Source: Lithospermum erythrorhizon
Lineage: Eukaryota > Streptophyta > Magnoliopsida > Boraginales > Boraginaceae
Assembly (NCBI GenBank): GCA_019722365.1
Contig: JADFUC010001346.1
Location: forward strand, 806,001 to 870,000
Length of the DNA stretch: 64,000 nt
Direction of reading: 5' to 3'
Below are positions 26,935 to 41,817 of the stretch, in pieces. The number at the start of each line of letters is the position of its first letter. Position 1 is the first letter of the stretch. The notes beneath the pieces are model-generated. The model was not told the DNA's origin and did no database searches. It saw nothing but the letters and a program-made list of their open reading frames with translations. Made by a program: the position numbers and the translations under genes.

Positions 26935-27917
26935 TTCCAAACTTTATTACAAATCACTTAATAAACTTTGAACAAAACTAACCTAAAGATTAAAAAAAAA
27001 AATTCTAGTTTCCAATCCAACTAAAACAGCATTGACCCAAAAAGCATCAAATACTTATCCTTATATTTTTTATCAATCCAATGATCAATCAGCAATTGCT
27101 TCAAGCTCAAATTCTCAGAAATGACCTCAGATCCACCTTCACCCACCACTAAAAATTCCACAAAGAAACCACCTGAAAATGATACCCTCTACTACAACAT
27201 ACATATAAATCCAATCCTAATCCAAATATTGGAACTTTATCTACTACAACATACATATAAATCCAATCCTGATCCAAATATTTTAACTTTATCTACTACA
27301 ACATACATATAAATCCTAATCCAAATACTGGAACTTTATCTCCTACCACATACATAAAAATCCAATCCTACTTCAAAGATTGGAACTTTATGAGATTGGT
27401 CAAAATGGGTTGTTCAAAATATTCAGTTTGAAGCAGTAAATTATCAAGAAAATAACAAGATCATTTGACTAATGTAATAAAACACCATCTTAAATTACAA
27501 TCACAAGGTTAAGTAATAAACTATTAGAATAAAAAAAAAGACTACTTAGTCTATGTATATTCACACTATTATTGGGAAGAAAATTGTGGGGATATAATTT
27601 TTTATATGTTGCGATTGTATGTATATATATGTAAGGGAAAATAGAGTAGAACATAGAGGAGTTGGATATGGTCGTATGAGACAGAAGAGGAGTTGTAGTG
27701 TTGTACAGTTGTTTTCTTACAACAAGTGGACAAAACACCAAATAATTTAGTCTAATTAGCGGTTTGCTCCTAAATTATGTTTTTTATTTCGAGTTTAAAT
27801 AAGTTATGTGATACTGGCTGCTTACGCTATCTTTCTATCTTTTTAGAGTCACTCACTGTATTTTCATCTGCTCATTCTTTCACTCATTTTATTTTCGCAT
27901 TCCATCATCTTTTCGAT
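26935..27917. other. CK1 upstream region with minisatellite
   Basis: Promoter and leader of the CK1 gene on the minus strand. It includes the 52-bp repeat array at 27189-27391. The rest is AT-rich with no supported gene. Confidence 0.55.
27189..27391. repeat. Minisatellite upstream of CK1, four copies of about 52 bp
   Basis: CTACTACAACATACATATAA begins successive units, the last diverged to CTCCTACCACATACATAAAA. Each unit ends GGAACTTTAT or TTAACTTTAT; one unit has an internal deletion of about 5 bp. The nearest edge is about 255 bp upstream of the CK1 ATG. Confidence 0.9.
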
Positions 27918-28575
27918 TCAAAAACTCAATTAAAGTATAAGGAGGCTAAAGTATAGGGGCGCATTTAAAATATTTTACGTAATTCTGATAAAACTTTCAT
28001 TCTTTCTTGCTTTTGTATTGCTGTGCTTACACTTGAACTTTAAACAACCTTAATTCTTTTTTTGATGCGCCATACACTCTGCATATAAATTTTTCTTTGT
28101 GTACTTGAACTTTCCCATCGACTTTCTCCCCGACGCTCCATAGCACAGTTCTTCTTTGGCGTTGGTGGTTGATGAATCGAGAGAGAGATGAGGGAAGCAC
28201 CAGAACAGGTGGGGTGTGTCAAATAAATATTGGTTTGAAGCTTTGGGGGGAAGGTCAATGGGGATAGGGGTGAAGTCAAATCAAAGAAACGTGAGTGGTT
28301 GTGAGAAGTTCGAGGAAAAAAGTCAGAGGAAGGTGCCGGGGAGTAAGGAGGTGGGGTAAGTGTGTCAAAGAAAAAATTTGTGGTTGGTGAAAGTTAGGGA
28401 GGGGGTAAGATGGGATGTGTCAGAAAGAAAGAAATTGTAGTTGGTGAAAGTTCAGGGGGAGGGTGAGGTGTGTCAAAGAAGAAAGTGGTGGGGTTTTATT
28501 ATAATTATGTAAAATATTTTAAATGTACCCCATGCTCTTTTGAGTGTAGTGTTATAGACAAAATAGTTATTTAAG
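27918..28575. mobile_element. Inverted-repeat element, copy 1
   Basis: The left sequence CATTTAAAATATTTTACGTA (about 27962) is mirrored at the right by TATGTAAAATATTTTAAATG (about 28507-28526). The repeat continues outward toward CTCAAAAG-like and inward toward ATAAAA-like sequence. The interior is G-rich, with repeated GTTGGTGAAAGTT and GTGTGTCAAAGAA units and no coding capacity. Outer right sequence (AAAATAGTTATTTAAG, about 28560-28575) matches the ends of the second element at 31749-32453. The left outer end is diverged or truncated. Confidence 0.65.
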
Positions 28576-31500
28576 TTTTGAAATTTGAAAAAATATATTT
28601 TAAATATATGAAAAAAAAAATAAAATAAAGAAATGATCGAAGAGAAAATATGGAAAGTCTGAGGCCTTTTTCAGAAAGATAGAAATCTGAGGGCAAACAT
28701 GATTCGAGAACTATGGCGGCTAATTAGCCAATAATTTAACAAAAATGGCAAATAACATTAGAGATTAATAATAAATGTGATTATGTCAACTACCAAAAAA
28801 GAATGTTAAAATATGGTGATAAACTGATAAAATGTGCAACATTGTATATGATCAGAATTTAGGATTTGAGAATATTGAATAGAGCTAGCGGTTGAGCTAA
28901 TTTTTGTTGATATTTGAATTTAAGAGTATGAAATGTAGTATGTTTGCTACATAATCAAGTAAACTTTTAGTTAAACAAAATAGAAATGGTGGAATTAGTA
29001 TATTAGAAGATGAAAATCTTATGAATCTTCATATTCCTATACATATATCTTTATTTCCCACATATAGAGGTTTTCCTTTGTACTTAACGATAAGTATTTA
29101 TCATATCGTGTTTTGAACGACTTATTGAATATTAGTTGATGTTATTTTTACCTTAATAAAATATAATTTATATTTTTTTTATTATTTGAGTTCTAGACAA
29201 TTATTCATTAAATTGAATGAATTGGATATTTAGTTGAGATGTGGAACAGTCTATGAAAATTTACTTGAGCCATTATTTGAGTCATGATTGAAAATGTTAG
29301 GTTAGACAATATAAGGTTGTGACATTCTATCAAAGAAAAGTAGTTGGGTAAAGCGGGTATGATTCATTCTCATTCGTAGGCAAAAAAATAAAGTGACTAG
29401 CGCAAGAGAGAAAGGGAAGAACGAAGCCAAATTGAGAGAAAATCATTCTCTGAGTTCTAGACATTTGCCAGTTGCCACGTTCAATTTCAACGAATAAGCC
29501 CAAATTTGTCTTTTGAAAAAAGGACGAAAAATCTTTGCTATTTGATGTCTTGATTGATTCGAATAATTTTAGTTCAAGTTTATTTTTATTTCTAAATATG
29601 ATTGTTATTAATTTAATGTATTTATTTTTTATTTTTATTATGAACTAATTTTCTTATTAGCGAAGACCATGATGTAGTTGGATGAGATAATTTGATTTTC
29701 TTTAAATTAATTCATTTTTTAATTTCATAAGAATTCTATTTATTGTGTTAATTGATTTTTCATTAAGCTGGACATTGATGAATTACTCATGCAGTAATAG
29801 AATTTTTAGATATAGAGTTATCACTTACAGAAATAATAATTAGAGCAAATGTTTCGCTTCTGTGCAGAGATATGACATGTGTAAATTAATAGCGTATATT
29901 TGTGAATACCGACTCTGTTTTAACATATCATAGAGATATAGTTAATTTCTTATGGGGTGAATTGAATTAAGCGATATATAATATCGATTGTATAAAACAA
30001 CTTTTGTTGTAAATTAATAAACTAGCAATTAAGTTTGACTGATATGATGAAATACGTTTGTCACATCTTTTCAAGTGAAATGATTCTTTTACATCAGTTA
30101 ATTTAAGTTTCTAGTCAATTTAGTTAAGTAATCTTGAAAAGAAATTCACTCTTACATTATTAGGTAATTAAGGATTGAGAAAAATTTAATCTTGAAGTAG
30201 ATTGGAATGCGTGAGGCAGCGCTCTTCTTTGCTCCGCGTATTACTTAACACAGTCGGACTCGATCCGGCGCGAGATAATTTTGTGTTGTGCCGCCCACTG
30301 CCAGGCGGACCTTCATGGGATATCATTTATTTGAGTTTTGCGGTTAAAATAAATTCTGAAAGCGTGGCCCAGGGATTACGAATATAATAAAAGAAAACAA
30401 TAACATCTGAGTGTATGCATTTCTTGAGGGATTTCTGGCGAATATATTTGAGACTGCGAGACAAACAAACGTGGGTGTCTTTAAAAATAGTCAATAGCCG
30501 GCGTATAGGCAGGCTCAGAGTGAAACTTTGACAAAATATTCAAGCTGTAGTGGGGTTGGAAAAATCAGATAAGATTTTTGTGACCCTCTTAGTCGACTAT
30601 GAGAAGGGAGAGAGGATGATTACCGGCTTGAAAGTTGGAAGGAATTGAGTCTAGTGATTTCATTAGAAAATCATTTGACTGTTTATAGGCACCCATGCCT
30701 AAATTTTGGCCATGCCAAGTCTAGAGTTTGAGGCAAAATTCCTCGTATATTTCCTACATCTTGATGGAAGCTATAATGAGTATTTGAGTGTTATAGAATA
30801 TTACCCATTCTTTGTCTACAAATAAAAAGACACAAAATTAATTTCTTTCAATTGAAATTCGCCCAATCTCAAATTCGGTTATATTTTACTCGGGAAGTTA
30901 TGTCGCGTATAGTTCGTTTGGTTGTTGTGTGTGACCTCTGGGCATTCGAAATTAGCGATATATTAATTAATGTTTAGCGGAACAAATTAATATATAGATG
31001 ATGGTAATTTCTAATGGCCAGCCATGCTTACTGTCTCGATGAGTTAATCCTAATATATTAATTGTCAACAATTAACATATATCATTTATTATTATTTAAA
31101 TGTAATAATCGGTTGTACGATCAAATTATTAGACACATATTTATGAGATATAACATCTCATGACACTGTATCATCGCCGCTTCAAAATTGTTCGCCATAA
31201 TAAATTACAATTTACATTTTCAAGCATAATTTTGATAACTTTTTATCTTTAAATTATGTTCAAATTGATATAATTTGATCGATTATAATTTCAGCGTTTA
31301 AATATCTTTTTTGACCAACTTTTAACTTTTATTACTATAGAATATAAAAGATTATTTGACATTTTGTCTCTGTGAGCTTTGCGTAGATATTTTATTTGTA
31401 TTATATGTAACTTAATAAAAACTATATCAATAAAAAATACATTCAAACTCTTTCCATTGATATATTTTTATAAAATATAAACATGACAACGGAAATATAT

Positions 31501-31748
31501 TTAAAATTAGTTTGAAATTCTATTTATAAAAGGCTTTTAGCGAGCATTACGAAATTATCGTAGTAATTTTACATGTGGTCGTGAATTTATTAACCTTATG
31601 CAGGCGGACCTTATCACTATTTTTATTGTATCGGCGCTTGAGCAATCGTGCTTGTCTGAAGAGCGCCCTAGGCCTAATTTTCCACAAATATGTAGTAAAA
31701 TAGTATATTACCTAAAACACATAATGAAATGATTATATTATCCACTAA
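28576..31748. other. Intergenic spacer without a supported gene
   Basis: AT-rich sequence with short GC-richer patches at about 30200-30330 and 31600-31680. The two patches contain oppositely oriented GCGCTCTTC / GAAGAGCGC cores and both contain CAGGCGGACCTT in the same orientation. They may be ends of a decayed element (see findings). No open frame is convincing. Confidence 0.5.
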
Positions 31749-32453
31749 ATTAAATAACTATTTTTGTACTATGACATAATAATTTAGAGGCCCAAAAAAT
31801 ATAATGAATCGCATTTTAAATATTTTCACGTAATTAAAATAAATCACATCTTTAACCTTTAACATCTGTGCCTCTTTCTTGTCTGTATAAGTATAAGAAA
31901 CATTTCACCTCACAGCAGCCCTCACTCTTCTTTCTGCCTCACTCCCAATTTGGCCCTGCCACCGCCCCCGTACATCCCACTTGCCTCTGCTGATTCACAC
32001 TTATCAGCTGCTCTGTGCTACTTGGCCTTGCGTCCCACTCTTGGCTGCCCCTTTGGCCCTCGGTTTTTTATTAAAAGGCCCTCCGCCTTAAATCACCATA
32101 ACAACCTCAGGCACTCCCACGATTGGCCCCTGCCCGCTGCTTGAATCACGGCAATGTGATTTTAAAGGGGAAAGTGGCAGCTCTGGTAAGTCTTGCATTT
32201 GCGTAAGATTGGAGGTTTTTGACTTTTAGTAAATATGGTTTTGAGCTTGGGATGTTGATGAAAGTTGAGCTTGAGATGTTGGTAAATATGGTTTTGAGCT
32301 TGGGATGTTGGTGAAAGTTTAGGGGTAGAGGTGGGAGTAGGGTGGGGTATGTTAAAGATAAATGGTTATGGCACCCCGCATTTGAGTATGTAAAATATTT
32401 TAAGATGCCTTTGTGCTTTTGGCCTTAGTGTTAGGGAAAAATAGTCATTTAAG
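31749..32453. mobile_element. Inverted-repeat element, copy 2
   Basis: The left end TTAAATAACTATTTTTGTAC (about 31750) is mirrored on the right by GGGAAAAATAGTCATTTAAG (about 32433-32452). Further in, TTTTAAATATTTTCACGTAA (left) is mirrored by ATGTAAAATATTTTAAGATG (right), the same core as copy 1. The interior carries Pro/Leu-coding but unrelated GC-rich sequence plus repeated GAGCTTGGGATGTTG-type units. It is about 705 bp, non-autonomous and probably an hAT- or Mutator-like MITE; target duplications were not resolved. Confidence 0.65.
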
Positions 32454-32971
32454 CTTGTTTAAATGTAGAAAATTAATATACAGAGGTGTACTAAAAACTG
32501 ATTTGTTGGTATGGGATGAGAAAAATAGTATAAAGGCTCAAACAAGAATAATAAGTTAAAAGGAAGCTATATAGAATATAGCGATAGTTCAGAGGTATCT
32601 TGATCAAAAGTCTAAAAAAAAAGCGGACAATCTTTATGAGATGGAGTAATATATATGCAAATTACTGAAAGGATAAGTAAAAAACGAAAATTATATTACT
32701 TCATTAATCTGTTGCTAAAAACAAAGGGCCAAATGGCCAATAACATCAGAGCACGTAGTGCGTAGAAACCAAGAAACTCATACTAGTAAGGAATGTTTTT
32801 GATTGGGCAATTATGTCAAGTGCTCAATAAAAGAAGACTTGTTTTTTCCAATCAAAAGTCTTCATCTTGAACCTATTCATACGGTAATAAACAGTAAACC
32901 CTCATCTTAATCCCCTTTTTGAACCAGATTTCATTACAATTCATAGCACTTGGACCATTCTCCTTAATATT

Positions 32972-33085
32972 TGTTTTCTTAAAGTTTCCATTTTTGTTGT
33001 CTGAATTATTTGTGTTCTTAAAGTCTTGATTTTTGTTGTCTAAACTATTTGTGTTATTAAAGTCTTGATTTTTGTTGTCTGAAGA
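32972..33085. repeat. Leader minisatellite before ARI, three copies of about 39 bp
   Basis: TTAAAGTCTTGATTTTTGTT (first copy TTAAAGTTTCCATTTTTGTT) followed by GTCTGAA/GTCTAAA and TATTTGTGTT recurs three times up to 33085. That is 28 bp before the ATG at 33113, so the array is in the 5' leader. Confidence 0.85.
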
Positions 33086-33112
33086 GTACCATAATTGATT
33101 TTGTGATTGATC

Positions 33113-34747
33113 ATGTCTGAATTTGATGATAACATGTTTTATGATGAAGATGGTATTGGTGATTCATATGATAGTGATGATGATAATACATTTGTTGGTG
33201 AAAAGGATGAATTTTTAGATGATTCAATCATACCCCAAAAGAAATATTTTGCTATATTGAGTGAAAAAGAAGTTCTTGATGGGTTGAAGGGAAATATTTC
33301 TGAAGTTTCTTTGATTCTCTCTGTACCCAATGAAGTAGCAAGTTTGTTGCTGCTGCATTTTAAGTGGGATGTTAATGAGGTGAATGAAGCTTGGTTTGCT
33401 AATGAAGGGAGTGTTCGAAAAGCGATTGGCTTGATGGATGATGATGATGATCAGGTTATTGAAGTGACTAGTGCTAATGAAGTGAAGTGTGGTATTTGTT
33501 TCGATGATTATGGTTTCGATACGGTTAAGTGGTTGTCTTGTTGCCATCCTTTTTGTGTGACTTGTTGGAAAGGTTATATTAGTTCTTCGATTAACGGTGG
33601 CCCTGGATGTTTATTCTTGAAGTGTCCTATGCCCAAGTGTGCTGCTGCTGTTGGAGAAGGATTTATTTCAGAGTTTGCTAGTGATGCTGAAAAGCACAAG
33701 TATCAGCTTTATATGATCAGGTCTTATGTGGAAATGAAGAACGGGATCAAATGGTGCCCTTTCCCGGATTGTGGAAATGCTGTTGAATATTTTGATGAGA
33801 GTGGCAGCTATGATGTTACTTGCAGTTGTTCTCATAGCTTTTGCTGGAATTGTATCCAGGAACTTCACCGGCCTGTTGATTGTGGGACGGTTGAGAAATG
33901 GAATCTGAAGAACAGCAACGAATCTGAAAATACGACCTGGATACTTGCTTATACGAAGAACTGCCCAAAGTGCAAAAGGGCAATTGAAAAGAATCAGGGG
34001 TGCAATCACATGACTTGTGGGATGCCTTGCGGGCATCAGTTTTGCTGGCTATGCCTTCGCGATTGGAATAATCACCATGGAAATTGTAATCGATACAAGG
34101 AAGGTACACCACCTGAGGGTGCAGACGAGGTTATTAGGCAGAGGGCCAAGAAAATGTTGGAGAGATATATGCATTACTATGAGCGGTGGGCTTCAAATCA
34201 CAAATCGAGGGAAAAAGCTCATGCTGATTTGGAGAAAATGCAAAGTGGCCTTATCAAGGTGATTAGTGAGACGAATTGCCAAGAGGGGCATAAGCTGTCA
34301 TTCATTATTGATGCTTGGCAGCAGATTATTGAATGCCGGAGAGTGTTGAAATGGACCTACGCGTATGGTTATTACTTACCCGAGGAGGAGTATACGAAGA
34401 AGCAGTTCTTCGAGTACTTGCAAGGTGAAGCCGAAGCTGGTCTCGAAAGGCTTCACAGATGTGCAGAGACTGAACTTGAAGATTACTACATAGAAGGGCG
34501 CTCTCCTTCTGTAGACTTCCTTCTGTTCCGCACCAAGCTAATGGGTCTAACTAAAGTTACTGCAACTTATTTTGAGAACTTGCTCACGGCCTTAGAAAAT
34601 GGTCTTGAAGATGTGAATTCTCATGTAGCATCTGGGACACATGAAGTATCTGAGGACAGCAAAAGGCAAAAGAGAGAGCTGCAGGAAGCATCCGAGTACC
34701 GCGAGAGGCTGAAGAGAGGACTGCATGGAGTCTTCTCGGATGAATAG
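33113..34747 (+). CDS. ARI8: ARIADNE-type RBR E3 ubiquitin ligase (ARI7/ARI8-like), intronless
   Basis: A single uninterrupted frame of 544 residues. After an acidic N-terminus (1-40) comes a UBA-like segment, then RING1 (about 126-176, CGICFDDYGF...CCHPFCVTCW), the IBR domain (about 197-262, KWCPFPDCGNAVE, CSHSFCWNC, HRPVDC) and RING2 (about 284-325). In RING2 the Cys of NQGCNHMTC (Cys297) corresponds to the catalytic thioester Cys of RBR ligases. The Ariadne C-terminal helices follow (RYMHYYERWASN, ECRRVLKWTYAYGYYLPEEE, YLQGEAEAGLERLH). RBR ligases take ubiquitin from an E2 onto this Cys and then pass it to a substrate. ATG at 33113 (MSEFDDN) is preferred. All zinc ligands appear intact, so it is potentially active. 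As I recall ARI7/8 genes have many introns, so this is likely a retrocopy. Confidence 0.92.
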   Translation: MSEFDDNMFYDEDGIGDSYDSDDDNTFVGEKDEFLDDSIIPQKKYFAILSEKEVLDGLKGNISEVSLILSVPNEVASLLLLHFKWDVNEVNEAWFANEGSVRKAIGLMDDDDDQVIEVTSANEVKCGICFDDYGFDTVKWLSCCHPFCVTCWKGYISSSINGGPGCLFLKCPMPKCAAAVGEGFISEFASDAEKHKYQLYMIRSYVEMKNGIKWCPFPDCGNAVEYFDESGSYDVTCSCSHSFCWNCIQELHRPVDCGTVEKWNLKNSNESENTTWILAYTKNCPKCKRAIEKNQGCNHMTCGMPCGHQFCWLCLRDWNNHHGNCNRYKEGTPPEGADEVIRQRAKKMLERYMHYYERWASNHKSREKAHADLEKMQSGLIKVISETNCQEGHKLSFIIDAWQQIIECRRVLKWTYAYGYYLPEEEYTKKQFFEYLQGEAEAGLERLHRCAETELEDYYIEGRSPSVDFLLFRTKLMGLTKVTATYFENLLTALENGLEDVNSHVASGTHEVSEDSKRQKRELQEASEYRERLKRGLHGVFSDE

Positions 34748-37364
34748 AGAGTATAAGACTCTCTGATTGGATGTTCTAGGATGAAGTTATGCTCAGTTCT
34801 ATAGTTAACTAGATATTGGTCACTCCCTCAATTGGATATCACATCTCAATAGATTTGTGAGTAACTTATGTACTTATTTGCCTCAATGAGCTTGAAAGCA
34901 ATCACATATTAGCAGCTCAAGTCTATCAATAATATCTCCAACACTTATTTAGCATGGCTTGTGCTTAGTACATAATTGTAGCTAATGATTCTTCAATGGA
35001 AAAAGTTTAAACAGATTTGAAATTTGCATTTAAGCAATGACATTGGAATAAGGTAAAAGTAACCAAGATTAGTCTTTTTTTTTTCCATGAAATCTGTTTC
35101 AATGAAAGGAGGCGTCATGTATTTGTCAATCATGCATTAATAGGAAGGTTATCAGAGATGTCTCGAAGACAGATCATGTATACCCATCTGCCCAGGCGCC
35201 AGTATGTGAGGGATCGGCCATAGCCGTCACGCGGGCGCAGCCATGGCGACCGATGTCGGCGAGATAATGCGCAAATGAATGCAGCAGTTCTTTGATTTAC
35301 ATTATTTATAATTATAAGGTAAATAAAATTGTATAACTTTCTTAGATGTGATTCGTTTATGTAACTTCATTGTTATAATTATAAAAGGTAAGTATAAAGA
35401 ATTGGTAAAAAACAAAATTATCGAATAAATATCTTATATATTTAAAGAGTATCGATTTTACCGTAAAAGATCGTCTATCTCTCTTCGTATACTCGCTAGG
35501 TATGCCATAACATAAGTTTTAAATCGCTGATCTTTACGTTTGTCGAAGTATCGGTCTTATCAATTATGTATAAAATGTGGTCTTTGGGCTTTGTCTATTA
35601 TGTACAATATTTTGGATGTATTGTTAATGCTCTTGATAGTTTTTCACTTATTATTTCGATTCTTTTTCTCTTTGTTATATTTACTGCGTAATATTGATAT
35701 GAGTTAAAAAAAAAGAAATAATGTAAATTAATATGATATCTAGTAAAAATTCAATAATGTAAAACTTATAATACATATTTACCTTATATATATAACTAAT
35801 TGATTATCTACGTCATTGTTTGAAATACAAAATTAAAAACAAAAGAGTTTGCTAAAATTAGCAGAAAACATCATCACTACATTAAATGCAAAGATTAATT
35901 AATTTTTTATTTGAATAGTTAAAATTATTTAAAATCGACCACAAATTTTAAAATTTATAAATCTTAAATTCATCAATGCTTAAAGATCGTTTAATTTTCT
36001 TGTGTTTAATGAGTGAAAATTATTTAAGAAACTCAACCGACAAATTAAAAATTATGAAGACTCATTATTACGTTAAATGCAAATGTTAAATTAGTTTTCT
36101 TTTCGATAGTTAAAATTATTTAAGCTCATGCACAAAAATTTAAAATTTATAAATATTAAATATGATAGATTCTGCAGAGAGCCAGTTCAATTTTAACTTC
36201 GATAGTCGCGATTATTTAAAAGCCCATGAGGCAATTGATAACCTATTATTACTACATATTTATGAGATTTTCAATAGTTAAAACCTTAATAAATTTATGA
36301 TCTTAATAATTGATATCTGAGCTTTAATTTGAATCAAAATTCATATTAACAATAACATAAGTTATATTATATGTTGATATATATGGCCTCACATAATAAT
36401 ATAACAAAATTTATAAAGTATTTAATTTCAAAATTAAAAGCATTCGACTTATCATAATTATTATTAATTCATTACATAATTTGAATCTCTTTATCCATCA
36501 AAGAAAGATTGTCTAGATTAATTTTTAATGATCAAATTAATAAACTTTGTCATTCTAATTTATATATATAACATTGATTTAAATAACAAATTATAATATT
36601 TTTTTAGTAAATTCGTTAAACATATTAATCTTTAAATATTTTAAATGCATTATATTATATAATACTAAAGTATTAACTTAAAAGCAATGTAGGAGGTTTC
36701 CCTGTTTCTTCGTATTAAGAAACCTGGAGCAATAGAGTAAGTTTACGTAAGCCTTCATATTAAGCATTTATATGATAGGCTTTCTTATCTTCGCCGTTAC
36801 AATATTGTTTTTAATTCTTATATGAATTATTTGCATTTATAAATTTAATAAGATCAAATTCTACAAGTTTCAAACAAAATTTAAAATTTTTTTAACTTTG
36901 ATTATTGAATTTTTAATTATAAACTCAATTATTTTTATGCAAGTATAATTTTTAAGAAAAAATATACAAATTTTACAAATTTCAACAAGATCAAATTCTA
37001 CATGTTTCAAACAAATTTCAAGTAAAATTGTACAAATTTGAAGAAAAAAATACAAATAGCTAATATTTTAAACAAAGAATTATTATTATTAACATAATAC
37101 TTTTGATTATTCTCCTAAAAATAATGTGTTAATTTTATATCAAACTTAATAATTTTATTAAGTAGAGTCCTATAATTTCATACTATATTAATAAAAGTAT
37201 ATGATAAAATAATTACATTTAAGTAGCAGAATCGCATGTTATACAGTTTGTATTTGTTATCTTTAGTTTAATTAAAATTTGTCAAAATACAATTATATCC
37301 TTAGATTAAGAATTATTTTAGTCATTTGATCATGAAAAGGAGCAAGCTTTTAAAACTATTCGTC

Positions 37365-37396
<32 letters not shown>

Positions 37397-37883
37397 GATA
37401 GATATAAATAGATATAGATATAGATATAAATAGATAGATAAATATAGATAGATAGATAGATATATCAACTTGTCAGAGAGAAATAAGATTAATCTTTTTG
37501 ATATAATGAACATGTAAGATAGATGAACATATCAGAGAGAAATAAGATTAGTCTTTTTGATATAATGAACATGTAAGAGAGAAATTTACATGCACAAACT
37601 GTATTACAGTCGCTATAGCTTGACTTTTGTATCAGCCTATTGAAATCAATTTCTATACCTCAAACCAAGGGGAGGAGGCATAAAAACTATCAGAGAAACA
37701 ATGAAATTAATTTACACCCAAGAAACAAAATATGGACAGCTCAATATCAAAGCTACAATATGCTGATGCCTAGATCGGCAAGCGACCTTGTCATCATTAC
37801 TTACAGGCTGAACACAAGCACACTGAGTCGCTTTAGGAAATTCTTCTTGTCGTATCCAATGATCGCCTAATACTATTCACAGA
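34748..37883. other. AT-rich intergenic spacer with microsatellite and duplications
   Basis: It starts with the ARI 3' flank. A small GC-rich island lies at about 35160-35275. A degenerate repeat of about 190 bp (GTTAAAATTATTTAA ... AATTTAAAATTTATAAAT) occurs at about 35870 and 36060. A second pair of related segments, containing AAGATCAAATTCTACA and TTTCAAACAAA, lies near 36850 and 36990. No supported gene. Confidence 0.55.
37368..37575. repeat. TA/TAGA microsatellite plus 59-bp tandem duplication
   Basis: Positions 37368-37396 are a perfect (TA)n run, followed to 37463 by GATA/TAGA-type repeats. Immediately after, TCAGAGAGAAATAAGATTA starts at 37473 and 37532, a 59-bp duplication with one or two differences. 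Confidence 0.9.

Positions 37884-41817
<3,934 letters not shown>

Noticed and set aside
27121..27312. 63-codon frame upstream of CK1
   Set aside because: Created by the 52-bp minisatellite; the repeated peptide reflects the DNA repeat.
30202..30387. 61-codon frame in GC-richer patch
   Set aside because: No domain; patch is more likely an element end.
31950..32144. Pro/Ala-rich 64-codon frame
   Set aside because: Lies inside the second inverted-repeat element and has no homologous look.
33668..34112. Long minus-strand frames under the ARI gene
   Set aside because: Antisense of a real conserved coding region.
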